In this document: piece by piece, positions 25,801-37,160 of the stretch
Layout of the letters: every line of letters starts with the position of its first letter
Numbering within the stretch: position 1 is the first letter of the stretch
DNA from: Argopecten irradians
Lineage: Eukaryota > Mollusca > Bivalvia > Pectinida > Pectinidae
Assembly: GCF_041381155.1 (NCBI RefSeq)
Contig: NC_091138.1
Location: 19,655,255-19,719,254 of the forward strand
Length of the DNA stretch: 64,000 bases
Direction of reading: 5' to 3'
Notes under the pieces: generated by a model
Seen by the model: the letters and a program-made list of their open reading frames with translations, nothing else
What the model was told of the DNA's origin: nothing
The model's database searches: none
Position numbers and translations under genes: made by a program

Positions 25801-28800
25801 CTGACAGCGATCATAAACTATACCGGTGTTTGAAACAATGTACATTGACAGTTTGCAATAACGGACATGTTTGTACAAGGAAATGCTGGCAAGAATGCGG
25901 AAAATGTATTAAGCAAGTCAACAAGACTATACCATATTGCGGACACAGCCAGTTAGGTCCATGTCACCAGGATCCTCACACCTTGAAATGCCAATCCAAA
26001 TGCAAAGGAATACTACCTTGTGGACACAAATGCGACAAAATCTGTGGAAACTGTAAAGAAACCAACACGCATCAGCTTCAATGCCCAGAGCTTATTCAGC
26101 GCAAGTTGATCTGTGGGCACACAATTGAGTGTAAATGTTTCCAGAGGAACATTGATATCTCCTGTACAGAGAAATGCACTACCGAACTGAATTGTGGCCA
26201 TCCCTGTTCAGGAACATGTGGAGGCTGTTTCCAAGGTCATTTGCATATGCCTTGCTTTGAGAGGTGCAATAAGATGTTGATATGTGGTCATAAATGCGGT
26301 CAAAAGTGTGGTGAACCATGTCCTCCATGTGAAAAGAAATGTAGTCTTCGCTGTGAACACAGTCAATGTTCGCTTAAATGTGGTCAGCCATGTCGCAACT
26401 GTGCAGAGCATTGCAAGTGGGAATGTGAGCATCAACGTTGCACTAAACTTTGTTATGAAGTCTGTGATAGGTTACCATGCGACATGCCGTGTCCAAAAAC
26501 ACTTGAGTGTGGACACACATGCTCTGGTCTTTGTGATGAGATTTGTCCACAAATCTGCTTTTACTGCAATAGGACAAAAGCGAAGAAAATTTTCAAAGAT
26601 GCAACTCCGGCCACTAGATACATTGTGTTAGAGGATTGTATGCACACATTTGAAAAAGAGACTTTGGATATCTGGATGAACGCTGATGTGCTAAGCTCTG
26701 AAACATTTAGTAACTTAGAAATGAAGAAATGCCCAACCTGCAGTAAGCCTATCAACAAAAGCAAAAGATATGGCAATATAATCAAGCAAACACGAGTTCT
26801 CGTCAACGAGGTAAAACAGCAGCTTATTGGCAGTAAAAGGAAAATTCTTACCCACTGTCAACAAACGAAAGATTCTTTGCTCAAGCTCAAACCAGTAGAT
26901 ACAGAAAGCTTTGATATACTGATGCGTAAACTTGAACCTGTAGCACAAGTGACGATGGCATCTCTTGAAGTGATTAACATGCAAATTAAATTACTACAGA
27001 GTATTAACGACAAAGTACAAACACTAGAAAAGATCAATGTCACACAATTCCAAAGAATGGGTATGCTGATCAAAGTATCACTTCTCTCCTTAAAGAAATG
27101 GGTAACGGAGACAAAGTACAAACCTAACAAAACGGAAATAAGGTGCAGAGCTCGCCAGACTTTTACCCCACAAGAACTGGCGGATGTTAGGGAAGAGATG
27201 CTGAGATTAGCATACGTCGCTGAGGTGATCCGCTGCGCAGAGCAGAGCCATTTGTCGGGAATCTCAAGTTTGACTACGCAGTATGTCGAAATTCATGATA
27301 TCTTGACAGATGGACGACGTATGACACAAACTATGGATGAGAGGCTCGTCAAAATTTTTAAAAGTTTGGCAGACAGAAATCCTTCATGCCTACCAATATC
27401 CGAACAAAGATGCATACCAAAGACTATGAAAGATTTTGCTCAAAAAGGACGATGGCTGAAATGTAATAAAGGTGAGTAAACCAGAATGTTACTTAAAGAT
27501 CCGTAGAAATGAAAATTATTTTTTTATTATCCTCTTATCTCCCTAAGTAGCAGCCTCAACAAAAATGATCGCACGATACTATCCTTTGACCAAAGCAATT
27601 CATTGATTAAATCTTTTCCCTTTGGTGAGAATTGCTATAAGGAAACACGTTGGTGTCGAAGTAAAACGAAGGTAAAACGAAAATGTGTTAGATTATCATT
27701 ATTTTGTTGTTTTATATGCTAAACCTTTACGAATATACGAAATGAAGACTGAAAAATCATTTACTGTATAGTCGCGAGGGTAACAGTTCGCGATTTACTG
27801 TTGGGAACGTATTTGTTAGAGTTTCTTTTCGTGAATTAGATTTGTAATCTTTTAAAGCGTCAGTCTTACGATAGGCTAAAAACGTGAAACCATGTTTTGA
27901 TAAATTTGGTGTGGAATTTAATTTTACGACTTTGGATAGATCCGCGAAATTAAAACATCTACGAATATTAGCAACTACATGTATACAGTAGCTTATATAT
28001 AAATAACTGAAGCGTTACAATCTAAGTTCACATTTTTTTAATTATTGTGTATATTTGCATAACATTATTTTTCTTTTTGCGATTCAATATTTGCATCGAT
28101 GGGTTTTTTATCGTAATGTTCTGTATTCATATTTTTGTAGCTAATCATTTGCTTACCGGAGAAATGGCGTTAGGAACAGAATGCCCGCGGTGTATGAAAG
28201 CAGAGGCAGCCAGAAAAAGCAAGACTACAGAACAAGTCCCGTCTAAAACATTGCAACAGGGTCCGTCTCAATCGAGAAACTCCCTACAGGTGGCTGAAAA
28301 AATAATTGAACAACGAAAGCTTGATTCAGACATTACTTCGTCCCAACAATATAAACTCACATCTTTCTCATCCTTAGATACAAATGAGATTGCATGCCTT
28401 ACGGATCACAAGAGCAAGTATAGTTTGAATTCAAATAGTGATGCGGTACAGCAAACAAAAGCGAGAGAATCCAGTGTTTACTTGGAAAATGTCCCATCAA
28501 TCACGACATCTGGAGAAGGAAAGGAATACACTGAACCTCCTGTCCCGGCACCCAGAAGAAGCAAATTCAAACTACCCAAATCTAATGACGAAATGGACTA
28601 TAGAACAAATTCATCGACGCAGACAAGAAGCGCACTTGCAGATGGTATAGGGACGAAATCGGGTAAGTTAATAACAGATCAAATCAGGAAAAACAAGAAC
28701 ACTATTGACTGTACTCAACATGACATTCTGAAATGTAGTAATATCTTCTTTCTTTTTAATATCAGAATCATGAATTACTTTCTATATCTCATACTTATAG

Positions 28801-31800
28801 AATGAATAGGTTTTTGTAACTACATTGTACATGGTGCAAAGCATTGCTGTTTTCAAACAACACTAGCATTTTTCTATTGAAATAGGTATTTAAAGTAGCC
28901 GTATATTGATAAAGAAAATGCTATTGATCTAAAAATTAATCTTGTAAACACAGTCATTATTAAACCTTTGATCCTTATTACGTCGTGCACATCTTCCTTT
29001 GACAGACGCGCCATCGAGAATATCGTACAGCAGAGAGTATCTTATGGAGTTAAGATCCTCACCTCTATCGCAAGTACCCTTACCCTGCCTACAGAACTCG
29101 GACCTTACTATAGTCAATACATATCAAGACAAGACAGAGCAAAAAGGTATAATGTATTCCGTATTGTTTATTTTATATGTATACATGGTATGTATTTGTT
29201 CGCAAAAACATATACAAAGGAGCAAAGTATGAAAGAGTAAAGAATATCCCTCAGATACTCCGGGGAATCTGGGTAAAGGATTTTAAAATTTTGAGAGGTT
29301 TCTATATTGGCAGTCTTGAAAAAGCTTTTAAAGTTAAAATGACTGCATTGGCATTGCCACCAACATCACATATACCTGTGTATTGGCATACATATCTGAA
29401 GTTAAAGTTAAAACAATTTTACGGAGTGTGTGGCATTAATAAAAAAATATTTGAGGAGTATTGTACCATGTGTATTACATGCGCTATTAACACATTGTAT
29501 TTCTCAATTAACTGATATTTTCATTCGTTAAAGTCTATCAGGAGGCAAAGCTTTTACATTCCAAATTATTACAAAACCATAATTGGGTTTTAACGCACAT
29601 CTTGAATGTGTTCATGATATTTGAGATGGATCAGAAATAATTCTTCTACATATTTAACATTAAATTAGGAGAACCAGTGTCAACCGAAGATGTTCAAGAA
29701 ACAAGCTGGATGTCGTCTGTTTCATCAGAAATGGTAGCAAGACGACAGAACATACACAATACCGCCGAGTTACAATGGACTGAACCCAAAGCTGTGGCTC
29801 CGGAAGCTGTAATGTCATCAAAGGGAAGCATTGAGTATACTAAAACCTTCTTTACTTCTCAGACGAAAGCAAACCAAGGTAGGTCGTCATTCGATGCTGG
29901 GGTTTTTATGTGATCCTCTACTTGTTCTCTTTTCGAAAAAAAACACTATCAAAAAACATTAGAATAGATGCATGAATTTGTCTGTTCTTGTTTTCCTATA
30001 CAGTAGACTTAACACTAGAAGATGCTACGGAAGAAGGGATGGGAGAGATAAATGAACGGTTTAGCCCATCCAGGCTTAAATGGACAGAGGCTAAGCCTCT
30101 TGCGCCTCAATCTTCAAAATTACCTCGACAGATAGCTTCAGAGTTTACGAAAAAGTATTACACTCCCCAAGTGGATACTGAAACTGGTAGGTCTTTGGGT
30201 GATGCTCCACCGCCGACATAACATAAACGATAGCCATCATTTGAACAATAATTGGTGTTTAATAATGTATATTTATGTGTGCAATTAACACAAAAATACA
30301 TATAAGATAATTTGTATTGCTTTTGGTGCTTGCGAAATCAGTACTGTTATTGGATTGATTTCGGGACGCAATTATTTTTAATATTTTATATCAAAATAAG
30401 AAGCTCATACTTTTCAATTGTGGTAATGGTGTGAAGTAAGTAATTTTTATCTTACTTAAATATCAATGCATGTTTAATCAGCAATTACGGAAAATCTCTT
30501 GCTGTAAAGAAGGGATTTTATAACCAACTTCACATAATAGTAAATAAGATTTTATGAAGATGTTAGCTTTCTTCCTTTCCTCCCTACATGCTCATTAACA
30601 TTAGAAGGGTCTATGGAAGGACAGTTAGGGGTCACCAAACATGTACACGACCAACACCAAGCTAGGATAAGGAGTGGACAATATGATTCAGTCAGATTAC
30701 AATGGACATCCCCTAAGCCTATTTTATCGTCACCAGGAGAAGGCAATGGAGAAATGAAAGATTCTGAAGAGTGTAAGTGAAATCAAGGATATGAAATAAT
30801 TTCCTTTTTAACAGATACCAGATGTTTTCACGGATGCAAAGCATGAGAATTGTGGTTTACTTGATTAGTTCACTTGCAATTAAGAGCCGCGGTCATAATA
30901 GGACACTTGATCTATGTGACCTACAGCTAGAGATTAGGGCATATGGTGGAATATTATAACTTTTTGGACCCCGTGGTCATGTTTACATAATTTCAGAATT
31001 CTCAGAAAGTACAGAATGGATCTTCATCAAATTCTATGCAAAGTTTACATACTGAAGCTTTTTAGATAATAGAATGAAATATTCAAATATAGTTCAGACA
31101 TTTTTTATTTCTATTTACCTTCTTTTTAGAAAATCCATTGATTCATGATCAATGTAGAATAATGAATTATTTTTTCCTTCTGTTTGTTTACTAAGCGTTT
31201 GACATTTCATTCAGCAGATAAGTTGGAGAATGCTTTATCCGACGAATTGGAGACCCTAATGAAAACTTCAAAGAGAGAGGACATTAGTAGAGAAACGAGA
31301 AAACCAGCGGGAAGGCAATGGACTGATCCAAAACCCGTACAGAAAGACGAGGAAATCACTACAGTACTGGAGAGGGAAGCTACAAAAACGTACTTAGCTG
31401 CTCAATCCGACAATAAACAATGTAAGTAAAACATATACAGCTACCATGTGTTACGTCATCCTCGATATTCTAGGAGTTATTATCACTAACGTTATATGTA
31501 CCTCTCGGATACAGAGTGTTCAGTTAGTTTTGCTCCTTAAACATTCATTTTCAATTGTTTGTCATGCTCTTTGATATTGTTTTGACTTTGTTGATTAGAC
31601 TACTTAGAATGGCTGAACATGCTAAATATCTGACAGCTGCAAATCCATAGACTGATAATGATTATCACTGTAGAAATACAAAACGATATGCATATAGGGA
31701 GATGAATACTTAAACCTATTGTCAGCCCAAATCGTAACCAGATTGGTGTTTGTCGGTCAAGTACAATAAACTCAGTGAAGAAATTGCTAACTTATAATAA

Positions 31801-32001
31801 CTAAACCTTTTCGTCCTTCTTTTTTTAGTGTCAGAATATTCCGTTGATCCGTTGCCAAGGCAATCCGACATTTTGTTCCAGTGTATAGAACCAGGATGTT
31901 CCGATATAGAAACGCCTGGCTGCTCCGGGAGATGTAAGAGACATTATGTCAATCGCGAACTATCTTTGCTGACAAAGATAAAAAATTTCATTGCGAAATA
32001 A
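19875..32001 (+). CDS. ZNFX1: ZNFX1-like SF1 RNA helicase with NFX1-type zinc fingers and a repeat-bearing C-terminal extension
   Basis: Nine coding exons: 19875-19912, 21410-27471, 28141-28662, 29006-29146, 29669-29878, 30004-30186, 30605-30772, 31215-31421 and 31829-32001. All phases agree; 7704 nt, 2567 aa (human ZNFX1 about 1918). Order: short acidic start MDYDEEYNFSQG; RG/GRG-rich disordered segment (about 38-118); armadillo-like helices (about 170-330); UPF1-type helicase with Walker A GPPGTGKT (642-649), DEAD-like EEAA (1174-1177), HRMRP (near 1241), YQGEE (near 1354) and VALSRAK (near 1387); NFX1-type C/H-rich fingers (about 1456-1735); a conserved DCMHTFE...CPTC block (about 1750-1790); a degenerate RZ-type finger (2028-2051) split by an intron; then about 500 residues of extension with a PVPAPRR proline motif, four WT-x-P-K repeats and a final Cys/His cluster. 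Mammalian ZNFX1 senses viral RNA; nematode ZNFX-1 supports small-RNA inheritance. The exon 1 start is inferred from matching phase; the next in-frame ATG is at 21732. Confidence 0.92.
20060..20119. repeat. GTT/GTTT microsatellite
   Basis: Run of GTTGTT and GTTTGTTT units in intron 1 of the ZNFX1-like gene. Confidence 0.8.
21087..21200. mobile_element. Palindromic foldback MITE, copy 2
   Basis: Arms GTGGAAACTTTGATATT and AATATCAAAGTTTCCAC pair around a short loop; the outer words CATGAATAACAGTTATAT and ATAAATATTATTCATCA also pair. It is related to the palindrome at 7827-7942, and both are preceded by GTAATAAATAGA-like sequence. It lies in ZNFX1 intron 1, about 210 bp before the acceptor. Confidence 0.75.
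27472..28140 (+). other. Intron 2 of the ZNFX1-like gene
   Basis: Intron with donor GTGAGT at 27472 and acceptor TTTTTGTAG at 28132-28140. It separates the first cysteine of the RZ-type finger from its histidine and last two cysteines. Reading through the donor would end the protein two codons later at GGT GAG TAA, giving a shorter protein with an incomplete last finger. Confidence 0.7.
30200..30455 (+). mobile_element. TTAA MITE, copy truncated at both ends, next to a splice donor
   Basis: Starts GATGCTCCACCGCCGACATA, 14 bp after the exon 6 donor GTAGGT at 30187, and can be followed to about 30455 (GGTAATGGTGTGAAGTAAGTA); the right end is missing. Same orientation as copies 1, 3 and 5. Confidence 0.75.
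31455..31505. mobile_element. Single MITE end (CATCCTCGATATTC family)
   Basis: GTCATCCTCGATATTCTAGG resembles the terminal repeat of the element at 33435-33748. No partner end found; in ZNFX1 intron 8. Confidence 0.4.
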
Positions 32002-32288
32002 CTTTCGGTGAATTGAGAACAGCTATATTTTACAGGGATATTTCTCAAATCAACTTTTAACACAGACTCTACAGAAGAACTAAAATATAGTGAATCATCA
32101 GTGTTCATCCATCTTTTGAGTTCACAAAAATAAGCGAATGCTGAAGAACGATGAAGCTTAAATATACAACTGTATGCAGTATTTACACAACATAGTACAA
32201 ATGTATATTTTATTATCATATTATCGTTGTCATAATATTTTCATGATCAACATTTTCTCTGATTTGTTCAGAATTTTGAAACTATAAG

Positions 32289-32294
32289 AATAAA
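32289..32294 (+). terminator. Candidate polyadenylation signal of the ZNFX1-like gene
   Basis: AATAAA about 290 bp after the stop codon at 31999-32001. Further hexamers lie near 32560, so the 3' end may be variable. Confidence 0.4.
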
Positions 32295-33434
32295 TGTTTT
32301 AAACAATAGTAAGCTATATATATCATAAGATATTATCATCATCGTTTTTGATGTAGTTTGCATGTTAAGATATAAATAATGTTACCTTTAGTCAGCTGTG
32401 TATTTGATACAAATAAGCATTGTAAATATTTTCATGCTTATTGCCTTCAAGAAAAAATGGTAAATGAACACCTAGAAATTTACAAAAACACAACATACTG
32501 TGATCAGACTAACTTTCGCGTGCAGTAGAATTGGACGTATACGTATTTCGTGGTCAATAAAATAAATTGCTGCAATAAAACCAAACCTAAAAGTACAATA
32601 GAATTTTACTAAAAACTTGTAAGATTATTACGCGTGAAATCGCGAGATCAAGTCACCGTGAAATTCAACTGGTTTACAGTATAATAAACTGGTTTAAAGT
32701 ATAATAAGCTGATCAGTGATGTCACGAAATTCCGGATTCATGATGTCAGATGTAAATATGCCAGAGTAAATAATATTCTTTATATGTAAAATAAAATGAC
32801 ATTATTTATTGTTGATGATACTGTTTACGTGTCAATATTTTATAGTATTTTGCTGATGTTATTTTCATCTTGCTTGACTTAAATACCTATCACAGATGGG
32901 TTTTATTGTTATTATATTTAAATACTTTATTGTAATCGAGGAATGTTTCGCAAGAGAGGATTTCAGTTTTTGGTACTGATGTTCCTCACACATATTGCTT
33001 TAAGATATGTTGTGTAAATACATTTATGTCACCGCAGCTAATTTTAAGCAAATTTTTAAATGTGGATCGGCCACAGAAAAAGAATACCCCAAAAGAATTG
33101 TGATGTTTACAATAATTAGAAATGAGAATATCCTTTCACTGAAAACATCCCTTTTCATTTGGAACTGTATGCTTTAAATTAGCATACCAATATTAGCCAA
33201 CAAAGACACCTACTGACATAAGTGATAACACAGGTGAAAGTAATATCATGGAGGATTTTGGTATTTACATTTATAAACTACTATAATCCTCGCATGTTTT
33301 GCTAACGTTTTAAGAAATAACATTGTCATACTTGCTGTATATAGTGTAAATATGTACATATTAAGCAAATGTCAATTTTATTACTCAATACAATGTACTT
33401 TCACTTTTAGAAATATGAATTATCACGTTTTAGT
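32295..33434. other. Non-coding stretch after the ZNFX1-like gene
   Basis: AT-rich; probably 3' untranslated and intergenic sequence. A short near-duplicate CTGGTTTACAGTATAATAAA / CTGGTTTAAAGTATAATAAG lies at 32670-32710. Nothing else recognised. Confidence 0.4.
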
Positions 33435-33748
33435 CATCCTCGATACTCCAGGGGTTCCGATCACTTACGGTCTCTACACCCCTGGACTATCTCATAGTAA
33501 AACTGGAGGCAACAGAACAGAACAGGTAATTTAGTCATTTGATGTACATCAAAAGGGACGTATAACGGTACACTGTGGTTGACTACGTGGCTTTGATGTT
33601 AGGCGTCGCTCTCTGTGTAGTCTTCAGAGGAAATCTTTGCTAGCCTGTAATTGGTCAAATGTTTTCCACTGAACTTCCTTCAATTTCACTATGTGATGGT
33701 CCAGGGGTGAAGAGATCGTAAGTGAACGGAACCCCTGGAATATCGAGG
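33435..33748. mobile_element. Inverted-repeat MITE, CCTCGATACTCCAGGGGTT family
   Basis: Left end CCTCGATACTCCAGGGGTTC and right end GAACCCCTGGAATATCGAGG-like sequence are inverted; the pairing continues for about 50 bp (CACTTACGGTCTCTACACCCCTGGAC on the left). About 311 bp; no coding capacity. The target duplication is unclear. Related ends occur near 12252, 31455, 56604 and 57323. Confidence 0.8.
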
Positions 33749-34589
33749 TTGCGTTTTAGTTGACGTCATGTTTATTATACTGTGATAAATTTGTCGTTTT
33801 AACAATTTGAATCATAACTTGGTCATACTTTGTTTAAGTCAGTCAATGTTTTTTCACATAATCCGCTTGATTTCAAGTGACTTCGACCATGAAAACTCTG
33901 GTCACTAGTGTAATATAACATGGAGGGCTTTTCATTGGTCGGATATTCATTTTGTCGTCATGATTTGACTCGAAGACCTCGTGACAAAATAGCGGCCTCC
34001 GATTTTTCAAAATCTAGATTGTTGTAAATATTTGATATTAAGTATCTTATTTGTGTTTATTTCATGAGATTTTAGAAAATCGTCTTGGAGTTTTAATTTT
34101 CGTTACTAAACTAAAAGCTTGCAAAAAAAAAGAAAAAAAAACAAAAAACAAAAAACAAAAAAACAAAACTTCTTAGACTCGTTTAAAAAATACCATATGA
34201 GCACTCATTTAAGATCCTTCATGAAGTATTTGAGTATTTTAATGTAATGATATGTTAGGATTGAAGAGAGCCGACGGATTGATTTTTAACGATTTAAGGC
34301 TCATTTACAGACATCAAATGTTTTTGTCGTTTTCAAAGATGAAAAGTTTAACTTCTTTGCCATATCATCGCCAATGACGTTACTTCAAGATTTCAAGATG
34401 GAATGACAAAATAGTTGTCTTACGTTTGATTTTATTTTGCGAAAAGATATAAATTTATTAATACGTACGTCAATGAAATTTGTGAAAAAAGTTACAGGTC
34501 TTTCTAGACCTTATCTTTATTACGAATTATTTAGAATCATATTTAGCGTTGGATCAGCCTTATTTCATTGAAAAAACAATACAATACAT
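33749..34589. other. Non-coding stretch with an A-rich run
   Basis: Contains an A-rich low-complexity run at 34124-34171 (A with scattered C and G). No exon seen. Confidence 0.45.
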
Positions 34590-35113
34590 TGTTTGTTCAT
34601 TTATTGATCCGTTTACAAGATGGCCGACAAGCCCATCTTGGATTTTTATAGATGAAGATTGTTATCACTATTTCTCAGAAAGCACTGAAGGGATCTGTCT
34701 CACATTTCATATGAAGGATCCTCATAGGTCCTAGTTGTGTTTATTGTATTTTTGGACTCAAAGCTGATATATTGGTTCAACTTTGACCCTGGTGATGTAA
34801 ATTGCAGTTTTGAAGCAATCGGAGATCAAGATGGCCAAAAGGTAGTCATCTTTGATTTTGATAGTTAAAGATTGTAACCACTATTTCTGAAAAAGTTCAG
34901 AAGATCTCTCTTTGAAATTTCATGCGTAGGTTTACCATTGTTCCTATAGATGAAAAGGAAACAACCTGACTGAAAAGCAGCCATCTTAGATTTTGTCACT
35001 TTCTCATAAAACTTTGAATTAAAGAAGAGAAAAGCTAAAGAAAATCCTTCTTTCCCTTATCAGACATAGATGATTCTTGGTGGACGCCAAGATCCCTCTG
35101 AGATCTCGTGTTT
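34590..35113 (-). mobile_element. Decayed 'pearl'-type element, family C, minus strand
   Basis: Read on the minus strand it begins ACACGAGATCTCAGAGGGAT then CTTGGCGTCCACC, matching the left arm of the element at 41208 (ACAAGAGATCCCAGAGGG). It continues with two diverged copies of the 155-bp core (GATGGCCGAC...CATCTTGG and TTTCTCAGAAAGC-type words). The right arm and ACGG microsatellite are not seen. Much older than the copy in the FYVE/ARM intron, judging by divergence. Confidence 0.7.
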
Positions 35114-35447
35114 ATGTAAAGAAATTGTTATATTGTGTATGTAAATGATTACTTCGTCAGACATAAATTAGCTTATCTAATGAATTTACGAGTAAAATCG
35201 GAATTGATAGTTAAACCATTGATGAGAAATAGTACTTATTGTCACATAAACTTAATGTACACTTACAAATGCATTATCGATTTTGAAATGTAGCCATGAA
35301 GAAAAAAAAAACATGTTTAACAAGATGGCAAGTTTCAATACAGATAACTGTACATTTTACTGTATATGTTCGACTACATGTGTGAAGAGTCTTTCACTCA
35401 ATATGCAATCGAATGAAAATAAAGTCCATTATTATTAGTATTATTAC
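35114..35447. other. Non-coding stretch
   Basis: AT-rich, nothing recognised. Confidence 0.4.
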
Positions 35448-35628
35448 TATTCCGTCTTTGAATATTATAGAGTTAGCTCCCTTGCGGGAAGTTATCGATT
35501 GTAATGTCATTATTTTGTGAGCGCAATTCACGTTTTTTTCTCCAAAAAGTATGACGTTACGCTCGATAACAAATGACGTCACAATACCCGCAAGGTCAGA
35601 TAACTCTGTAAAATGCAAATACAGAATA
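35448..35628. mobile_element. Inverted-repeat MITE, TATTCCGTCTTTG family
   Basis: Left end TATTCCGTCTTTGAATATTA, right end GCAAATACAGAATA; the arms (AGAGTTAGCTCCCTTGCGGG and CCCGCAAGGTCAGATAACTC) pair over about 60 bp. 181 bp. A second, one-ended copy lies at 43258-43375. Confidence 0.8.
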
Positions 35629-36673
35629 CGTGCCTATTTTAGCACTTTTTAAGCCAGACTTTTTGCCCTTAATTATTATTGCATTAATAGCTAGTATCAT
35701 CCGTTTAATTTTAGCATAGAAATTACCATGATAGTGCGAAGTTATCACTGCGCTAGCCAATTCAATATCAAGTTTGTGTTAGAAATGTGATGGAGCCAAA
35801 TTAAGTGCTTTTTTATTATACAAGATGTCAATCTATTACGATACCATTTTACCGTAAGAAAGCATTACATAATAAAATAGTTTAGTTATGTAAATACAAA
35901 GCATGATAAAATGGTTTATCCATACCTATATCATACGATATCCAATAAAACATCATCCGCATCATCGTGATATGGTACCAGTAAAATCTTACATCATGCA
36001 TGTTTATACATTGCATAGAGACAAATCGTATTTATAAACGATCTTTTCCATTTATTTTAGAATTTCATAGATATGCTTTCATTCGCACATATTTTGGCAC
36101 AATATGTAAGCATGTAACAATTTAAGGGAAGTAGACTCCATTTCCAACCTATTTATGTCTATACATTCTATGAATCTATGTTTGTAATGCTGGTCCTCAT
36201 GACAATGACAAATATTGTATTCATTAATGATGGTTTATGTTCAGGATACGTAGAAAGATTATCTGTGTTGTAATGATTTTCTTCATCCTCTTTGAGGATA
36301 CTTTTACCAAAATCTCACTAATGGAGTCTTATTTCAGGCGTTTTACAAAGTTTTGGTAAGATCTAAACTTTGGATATTTCCCTGTATACTGGATATTATA
36401 CAAATGTTATTTTTCATGATAAATGCCAGTCCATATAAAACAATCTGTTAGTATTAGATGTATCATTTATTTCAAACATATTCTTATTTTGGTAATTTAT
36501 GAAAACGTTAAATGCATTGCATAAAGTAAAGAAATGTTCAAAATAATTATAAAAAAATCTGTGTAAAAAATCTTGTAACTTTAATAGGATTTTTCTTCCA
36601 TTTATTAAGTTTGCTTGACTTCATTATATTTGTTTTATTTTGTCTGTTTCATTTTCATTGTTGTTTTTTTAAG
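35629..36673. other. Non-coding stretch
   Basis: AT-rich DNA with no supported gene. A tiny possible exon (TTTCAG|GCGTTTTAC...TTTTG|GTAAG near 36335-36357) is too short to support. Confidence 0.35.
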
Positions 36674-36745
36674 TTTTAATCAATCAACAACGAGCTAATC
36701 CCAAGCATTTTTACGAAGATTACGAGAATATTGGTGTGTATACAG
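36674..36745 (+). other. Possible orphan 72-nt exon
   Basis: Pyrimidine-rich acceptor ending TTTTTTTAAG and donor ACAG|GTACGA bound a 72-nt open stretch, phase 1 at both ends, reading LINQQRANPKHFYEDYENIG then VYT. The tyrosine-rich composition looks protein-like, and its symmetry class is the same as that of the ZNFX1 extension exons upstream. No neighbouring exons can be joined with confidence, so it may be a chance open frame, an unused exon, or part of an unannotated gene. Confidence 0.25.
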
Positions 36746-36754
36746 GTACGAAGC

Positions 36755-37160
36755 CCTGATTTCAGATATTCAATAAATCAATAAATTAAGTTTTTTTGGA
36801 TGCCGTTGTTTTCCCATTTGATTGCAAAAATAATAATTTGTTATCTTTTAACATTCTAATAATTTCAGCCATTTTATAATCAATAAATTCATTTTTTTTT
36901 TCATTGAACGTAACACTACTCAGTTATTATCAATAAATATTTTAATAATTTCAGCAATTTAATACCAGGTAAATCAATAAATAAAATTGCTTTTGGATGC
37001 TGGTTTTTTGTTGTTGTTTTTTTTTTTAATGGAAAACTAATCAGCTATATACTTTAAACATTTAAATTGCCTTTGGTTGTTTTTTTTCATTTGAATGCAA
37101 AACTAATCAGTTATTATCGATAAATATGTTAATAATTTCAGATATCTAATAAATCAACGT
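36755..37160. repeat. Imperfect tandem repeat, ~100-130-bp unit
   Basis: About three to four diverged units containing CAATAAATATTTTAATAATT, TTGGATGC, a T-run, and AAACTAATCAGTTATTATC. Low complexity. Confidence 0.5.

Noticed and set aside
33352-33534. 60-residue open frame over the MITE at 33435
   Set aside because: It reads through the terminal inverted repeat of the MITE and has no splice context.
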